Positions 42,991 to 46,560 of a DNA stretch of 46,560 nucleotides are shown one piece after another. The position numbers and the translations under genes were made by a program. Under the pieces are notes generated by a model, which did no database searches, was not told where the DNA came from, and worked only from the letters and a program-made list of their open reading frames with translations. Each line of letters starts with the position of its first letter. The first letter of the stretch is position 1. Source of the DNA: Desulfuromusa sp. (GTDB taxonomy: Bacteria; Desulfobacterota; Desulfuromonadia; Desulfuromonadales; Geopsychrobacteraceae); the NCBI GenBank assembly GCA_029933365.1, contig JAOZOH010000005.1, positions 1 to 46,560 on the forward strand. Reading direction: 5' to 3'.

Positions 42991-43522
42991 CTAACGCCCC
43001 AACTATCTGATAATAAAGCATAAAAATAGTTACATTTCACAACGTACCCCCATAAGTACCCCTATATGTAAATGCGACTACTGAAATATTTATCTTGATA
43101 AGCCTACTACAACCATTCGCAATTATGCAATTCACAAAATACTGATCCACTGTCTTCTCATCCCTGGCGAGCATCTCCCACAACCTCCCGCGTGAGGGTG
43201 TTGCTTATCAATGCAACGGAATACATCGACACACTCAAATCTAATTACGGGAAAATCCCCTATTTAAAAACAAAGCGTGGTCGTTTTACTGCGTACCGTC
43301 TTGCGTACCGTCGCTCTGTGTTCTCCCGCGCTACACCCTGCTACCTCGCCTGCTACCAAGCACTAATTGTTTAATGAATAGCCTTAACATTTGACAATTA
43401 ACTCACTATTAACCTTGGTATTATCTTGATATTGCATTCCCCTCGCTTTTGCTGCGGACATTCTTGCGGACTATGTCAGTGCGGACTTTTTTCCATTATC
43501 AACCCTCGCCGTAATCTTGTCC
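42991..43522. other. Gene-free prophage-end region with short direct repeats
   Basis: No coding region is supported. Pairs of short direct repeats occur: GTACCCC at 43044 and 43056, GCGTACCGTC at 43291 and 43303 (each 12 bp apart), and TGCGGAC at 43453, 43465 and 43480. Next to an attachment site they could be arm-type integrase or excisionase sites. No integrase gene is seen in the window. Confidence 0.5.
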
Positions 43523-43691
43523 TTATCTATTCTCTAACTGTTCACGTACCACCGTTACCGTCTGGCTCACACTGCCGCCCTCGACTTTTAACTCAAGGGA
43601 TACCTTCAGATTTAATCTCCGATTTCTGGAATCGTCCAGTATCCCCCTGCAGTGCCCTAATTGCTCGTTCTAAGGTTGCTGATTCAATCAC
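43523..43691 (-). pseudogene. Small phage ORF split by a +1 frameshift
   Basis: A GTG at 43691, 16 bp after the upstream virion gene stop, opens a 32-codon frame (IESATLERAIRALQGDTGRF...) ending in CCT-TGA at 43593. Skipping one base at that stop joins it to a 23-codon frame (ELKVEGGSVSQTVTVVREQL...) ending at 43523, giving 55 residues. It could be a damaged gene, a programmed shift or a chance frame. No family recognised. Confidence 0.3.
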
Positions 43692-43707
43692 TTAACTTTT
43701 CAGTTCC

Positions 43708-45375
43708 TTACTGCTCGTCCTGTGTCTCGATATTCCCAGCACCATAAACAATATTCTTTGATGCAGCATTCTTGGGTCTAAATCCCCTCATTTTGGCTTT
43801 ACGCAGGGTGATTGCCAACTTAGCTTTCACAATATCTCGATCCAGGACACCGAGAGCAAGACCTCCAATCATTCCCCCAATATCACCAACTGAATATCCA
43901 GCGGCACCTTTAATAACCGTGTCCAGGCTGACTACATTCTTATTGGCTACCCTCTTAGCTGATTGCTCTAGGGCTTTTACCAGATGAAGATAATCACTGG
44001 TCTGCTTATTGATCGACTGCAACTCAGGGTAGAGCGTTTCCAGCTCGTGCATAGCAGCCTTTGCTACTGCCGCATTGAATTCATTCATAATAGCCGGCTT
44101 GGGAGCTGTGTTTTGGTAAAAGTTAGCAAGTTCCTTATGGATGGTTCTCTTTAGCTGCTGTACTTGCTCCACAGGGATTTCATCCGGGAACGCTTCAAGC
44201 AGGTCACCTGATAGTTTCTCCAATGTTTTATTTCTTCGTATCATCTGGGGGTGGGGTTGTTGTGCTAATTCTGGTATTTCTGCCAACAGTTTCATTTTGC
44301 TGATCGTTCCCCCCTGACTTGTGGCCTGGTCAATGATGCTATCAACCTTATCCGAATTCTCGGATATTTTTGTCCATATCTTGCTAATTTCTCCCTCTTT
44401 CGGAAGGAAGCCGTTCTCCAGAGCCGTATTGATTGCCCGTTGTCTGTCTTTCGGGGTGAAGGTCTTTCGGGTCGATAACTTAGCCCCAGATTCATACAGC
44501 GCTGCAGGTACTTTTTCAGGAAGAACCTTGCTTGCCAGCCCCACCGTTGATTGCTTCAGAACGTTCAAGGGTTCAATTGCATTACCAATATTACTGACCG
44601 ACTTTCCGGCATCAGCTAGCACATCAAGCCCGGCCAGTTTGCCTGCTTTCATTGCACCCCCGGCACCATTCAGCAACAAGGAAATATCAGCAGCAACACC
44701 TACAGGGTCTTCCGCAACAGCATTCTTAAAACTTGGTACATCTCCATAGCGATTTGAATAGTATTGTGCTACAGCATCAACCGTTGCTCCGTCTGGTTGA
44801 TGATCTGCACCAACCACCTTCTGATAGACACCCATCACCAGACTCTTGATTCCGTTGAAAGTCTCTTGAGGATGCAACACCGGCTGCACCATTATTTTCC
44901 CGAACTCAACAGCACTTTCAGGCGTATTCATAACGGCCTGTTTAATGACCTCATGGGTAGACGGTCCGCCCCGCGATTGTAGCGCCAATTGCATTAATCC
45001 ATGAATGGGAGTCTTCCTTATCGCTTCAAGCATATCTTGCTCATTTTTATGTTTGTCGAGCATAGAGCCTAGTGCATCAACATCCTTGCTTGGTTCGTTG
45101 TCTTGAGGAGTTGGTGGATCTATTTTAATATCGCCAGGCATGGGGGTCTGGGGAGTGGCCTGTGCCTGTACGATTTGCTCAGGCGCTACCATTTCACCAG
45201 CCGCTTGTTCCCCCGAGTCAATACGTAGCCCAGCGCCAAAAGATACATTCGGGGGCTCAGTCTTTCCAACTAACCCCCTTCTGACTGCCTCATCAAATAG
45301 CGCTTTCTTTTGGCCGCTCAACAGCCCTCTGCGATCCGCTTCAGCTAACAGTTCCATCGCTCTATTTTGTTGCAT
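43708..45375 (-). CDS. Putative phage virion/DNA-ejection protein
   Basis: A 555-residue protein not matched to a named family. The N-terminus has two similar motifs, LLAEADRRGLLSG and LFDEAVRRGLVG, a short repeat often seen in large phage virion proteins. A Pro/Gln-rich linker (about 65-100) follows, then a long helical region and a glycine-rich hydrophobic segment near 490-510 (GYSVGDIGGMIGGLALGVLD) that could enter a membrane. The ATG at 45375 has GGGGAGG upstream and overlaps the preceding gene. Such a layout is seen in internal or ejection proteins of tailed phages; this is inferred. Confidence 0.6.
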   Translation of the reverse strand: MQQNRAMELLAEADRRGLLSGQKKALFDEAVRRGLVGKTEPPNVSFGAGLRIDSGEQAAGEMVAPEQIVQAQATPQTPMPGDIKIDPPTPQDNEPSKDVDALGSMLDKHKNEQDMLEAIRKTPIHGLMQLALQSRGGPSTHEVIKQAVMNTPESAVEFGKIMVQPVLHPQETFNGIKSLVMGVYQKVVGADHQPDGATVDAVAQYYSNRYGDVPSFKNAVAEDPVGVAADISLLLNGAGGAMKAGKLAGLDVLADAGKSVSNIGNAIEPLNVLKQSTVGLASKVLPEKVPAALYESGAKLSTRKTFTPKDRQRAINTALENGFLPKEGEISKIWTKISENSDKVDSIIDQATSQGGTISKMKLLAEIPELAQQPHPQMIRRNKTLEKLSGDLLEAFPDEIPVEQVQQLKRTIHKELANFYQNTAPKPAIMNEFNAAVAKAAMHELETLYPELQSINKQTSDYLHLVKALEQSAKRVANKNVVSLDTVIKGAAGYSVGDIGGMIGGLALGVLDRDIVKAKLAITLRKAKMRGFRPKNAASKNIVYGAGNIETQDEQ

Positions 45376-46543
45376 GATCAGCCTCCCCAAGAAGTCTCAA
45401 CAATTCATCGTCACTGAGAGAGGATATATCTTCCGAGATACCTGCCTGTTGCATCGACTCACCTTCAGCTAAAGACAAGTCGAGGAGGATGTTCTTCGAG
45501 TTCAGTCCATAAGAAGTAGCCAGTTTTTCATAGCTGCCAACACGTCTCTTATGCTGGTTCTCCATCCCTCGATAAAGTTTCTTGGCTCGATCAACGAAAT
45601 CAGCTCTTTGATTATCTGCTAAGCGCTCACCATTAAGCACACGATTATAGGTATTGCGGATACGGTCTGGAACGCCTGCTGCGTTTGAGGCTGTCGCAAA
45701 TTCTGATTCCCTGACAACGCTACCTGGATCGAGAATTTTCATATAATTGAAGACCAGCGCAAGATCACCAGCTGCAGACGGTTTTTTAGCGGATTGGAGG
45801 ACGCGACCATAAGAATCACGAACTTTAATATATTCACCACTCTGCTTCACATAAGCATCACGAAGTTTCTTTTCTTTATCAAAATTATCCGTGCCATCCT
45901 GTAGAGCTTTGAGCCGGTACTCTTCTTCCTGCTTTTTTAGGTCAAAGCTATGCTCGATCTTTTTAAGCCCAGCATCATACTCCCGCTGCTCGTTCAGTTT
46001 CGATTTATCAAACTTCCGTTGTTCCATTAGCTTGTTTTTTGCTGCCAGTTTTGCAACAGGAGTCATGTCTCCAAGGCTTACTCTGGCTGCTTTTATCGAC
46101 CGGATCAGCCTCGCTCTCATGCTTATATCTCCTGCAAGCGCAGAAAGCGGGACAGACTTCACCTCATTGTCTCCGTCTTCTTCAGTGAGGCGGTATTTCG
46201 TCAGCGGCTTTCTGGAGGTTGATCCATCGGGCTGATCCACGTTCAGAGAGAACACAAGTCCCTTATTGTCAGGTGAGACAAAGGCATCAGCTACGGACTT
46301 TCCGTCGCCAATCTGTTTTCCATAAAGAGTGTTTACTGCCCCAACCAAGTGCTCTTTTGGAACCTGCTGCCCAGCAAAACGCTTGGCTGCTAAATCAACT
46401 GCACTGGCATGTGCATTAAGCCCCTCGTCATCAAGATCTAAATATTCGTTGACCACCGGGTCAAATCCCCTGATCAGCTCCAACTCTGAAGCATTTGGTA
46501 GATAATTAGAGCTTGTCCCATATAAAGCAACTGCCCTGTTCAT
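45362..46543 (-). CDS. Putative phage structural protein with coiled coil
   Basis: A 393-residue protein. The N-terminal part (YLPNASELELIRGFDPVVNEYL) is unassigned. A long charged coiled coil covers about 165-235 (QRKFDKSKLNEQREYDAG and on). The C-terminal domain, with FNYMKILDPGSVVRESEFATA, then RIRNTYNRVLNGERL and QRADFVDRAKKLY, is of a type found in phage tail or internal virion proteins. An in-frame TAG lies 12 bp before the ATG, so it starts in the window. It overlaps the next gene by 14 bp, so both form a late operon pointing toward the attachment site. Confidence 0.65.
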   Translation of the reverse strand: MNRAVALYGTSSNYLPNASELELIRGFDPVVNEYLDLDDEGLNAHASAVDLAAKRFAGQQVPKEHLVGAVNTLYGKQIGDGKSVADAFVSPDNKGLVFSLNVDQPDGSTSRKPLTKYRLTEEDGDNEVKSVPLSALAGDISMRARLIRSIKAARVSLGDMTPVAKLAAKNKLMEQRKFDKSKLNEQREYDAGLKKIEHSFDLKKQEEEYRLKALQDGTDNFDKEKKLRDAYVKQSGEYIKVRDSYGRVLQSAKKPSAAGDLALVFNYMKILDPGSVVRESEFATASNAAGVPDRIRNTYNRVLNGERLADNQRADFVDRAKKLYRGMENQHKRRVGSYEKLATSYGLNSKNILLDLSLAEGESMQQAGISEDISSLSDDELLRLLGEADHATK

Positions 46544-46560
46544 ACGGGTTCCAGCCTAAA

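Noticed and set aside
42969..43045. Complete tRNA gene
   Set aside because: Only the T-loop/acceptor 3-prime part is tRNA-like; no pairing 5-prime T-stem, anticodon arm or 5-prime acceptor strand follows.
43192..43374. Plus-strand 60-codon frame in the prophage end region
   Set aside because: No ribosome binding site and no recognisable domain; it spans the GCGTACCGTC repeats and appears fortuitous.
43426..43695. Plus-strand 89-codon frame near the virion genes
   Set aside because: Cysteine- and proline-rich composition without ribosome binding site, antisense to the late phage transcript.

Overview
The window reads as chromosome of a delta-proteobacterium of the Desulfuromonadales/Geobacterales type (Geobacter, Desulfuromonas, Pelobacter-like). 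This is inferred from the short PilA with a separate PilA-C gene, the pilMNOPQ-aroB-aroQ-pepP-accB-accC block, the ExeA-like ATPase with a large TPR protein, the DHH-CBS-CCA nucleotidyltransferase fusion, and a futalosine-pathway gene (mqnA). Base composition looks moderately AT-rich by eye. Nearly all genes lie on the minus strand. The exception is one plus-strand block, purM-purN-DUF523-rpmB.

Layout. 1-154: fragment of a TIGR00725-type gene whose reading frame runs into unrelated sequence. 173-4680: DUF512 radical SAM protein, hfq, miaA, mutL. 4776-7829: ExeA-like ATPase and a 707-residue TPR protein. 8004-10730: rluB, scpB, scpA and an M50 protease. 10811-15745: DHH/CBS/CCA nucleotidyltransferase, pyrD, pyrK, rimI. 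15746-16283: a gene-free divergent interval holding two different short transposon-like repeats, each flanked by a target-site-like direct repeat. 16284-18761: purM, purN, DUF523, rpmB. 18842-23235: ridA, rel, rpoZ, gmk, yicC. 23369-30311: mqnA, accC, accB, pepP, aroQ, a roadblock protein, a TPR protein, aroB; a third repeat type lies before accC. 30373-35621: pilQ, pilP, pilO, pilN, pilM and a small XRE regulator. 35828-41811: pilD, a TPR protein, an ABC-2 exporter pair, an O-antigen-ligase-like protein, PilA-C and PilA. 42347-42800: type II toxin-antitoxin pair. 42926-46560: terminator, a tRNA 3-prime-end fragment that looks like a prophage attachment site, short direct repeats, then two virion-like phage genes.

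Two results stand out. First, a ~150-bp palindromic element (15820-15970 and, inverted, 27453-27601) is flanked by different 6-bp direct repeats at its two sites (AAAATT; ATTGGT on the coding strand). Removing the second copy in silico restores a longer AroQ C-terminus whose stop overlaps the pepP start, so this is a real insertion that rewrote a protein end and uncoupled two genes. Second, the type IV pilus genes form two blocks: an assembly block headed by an XRE gene with a near-consensus promoter and a palindromic candidate operator, and a pilin block that combines a short aromatic-rich pilin, its PilA-C partner, a ligase-like membrane protein, an ABC exporter and the prepilin peptidase behind a sigma-54-like promoter.
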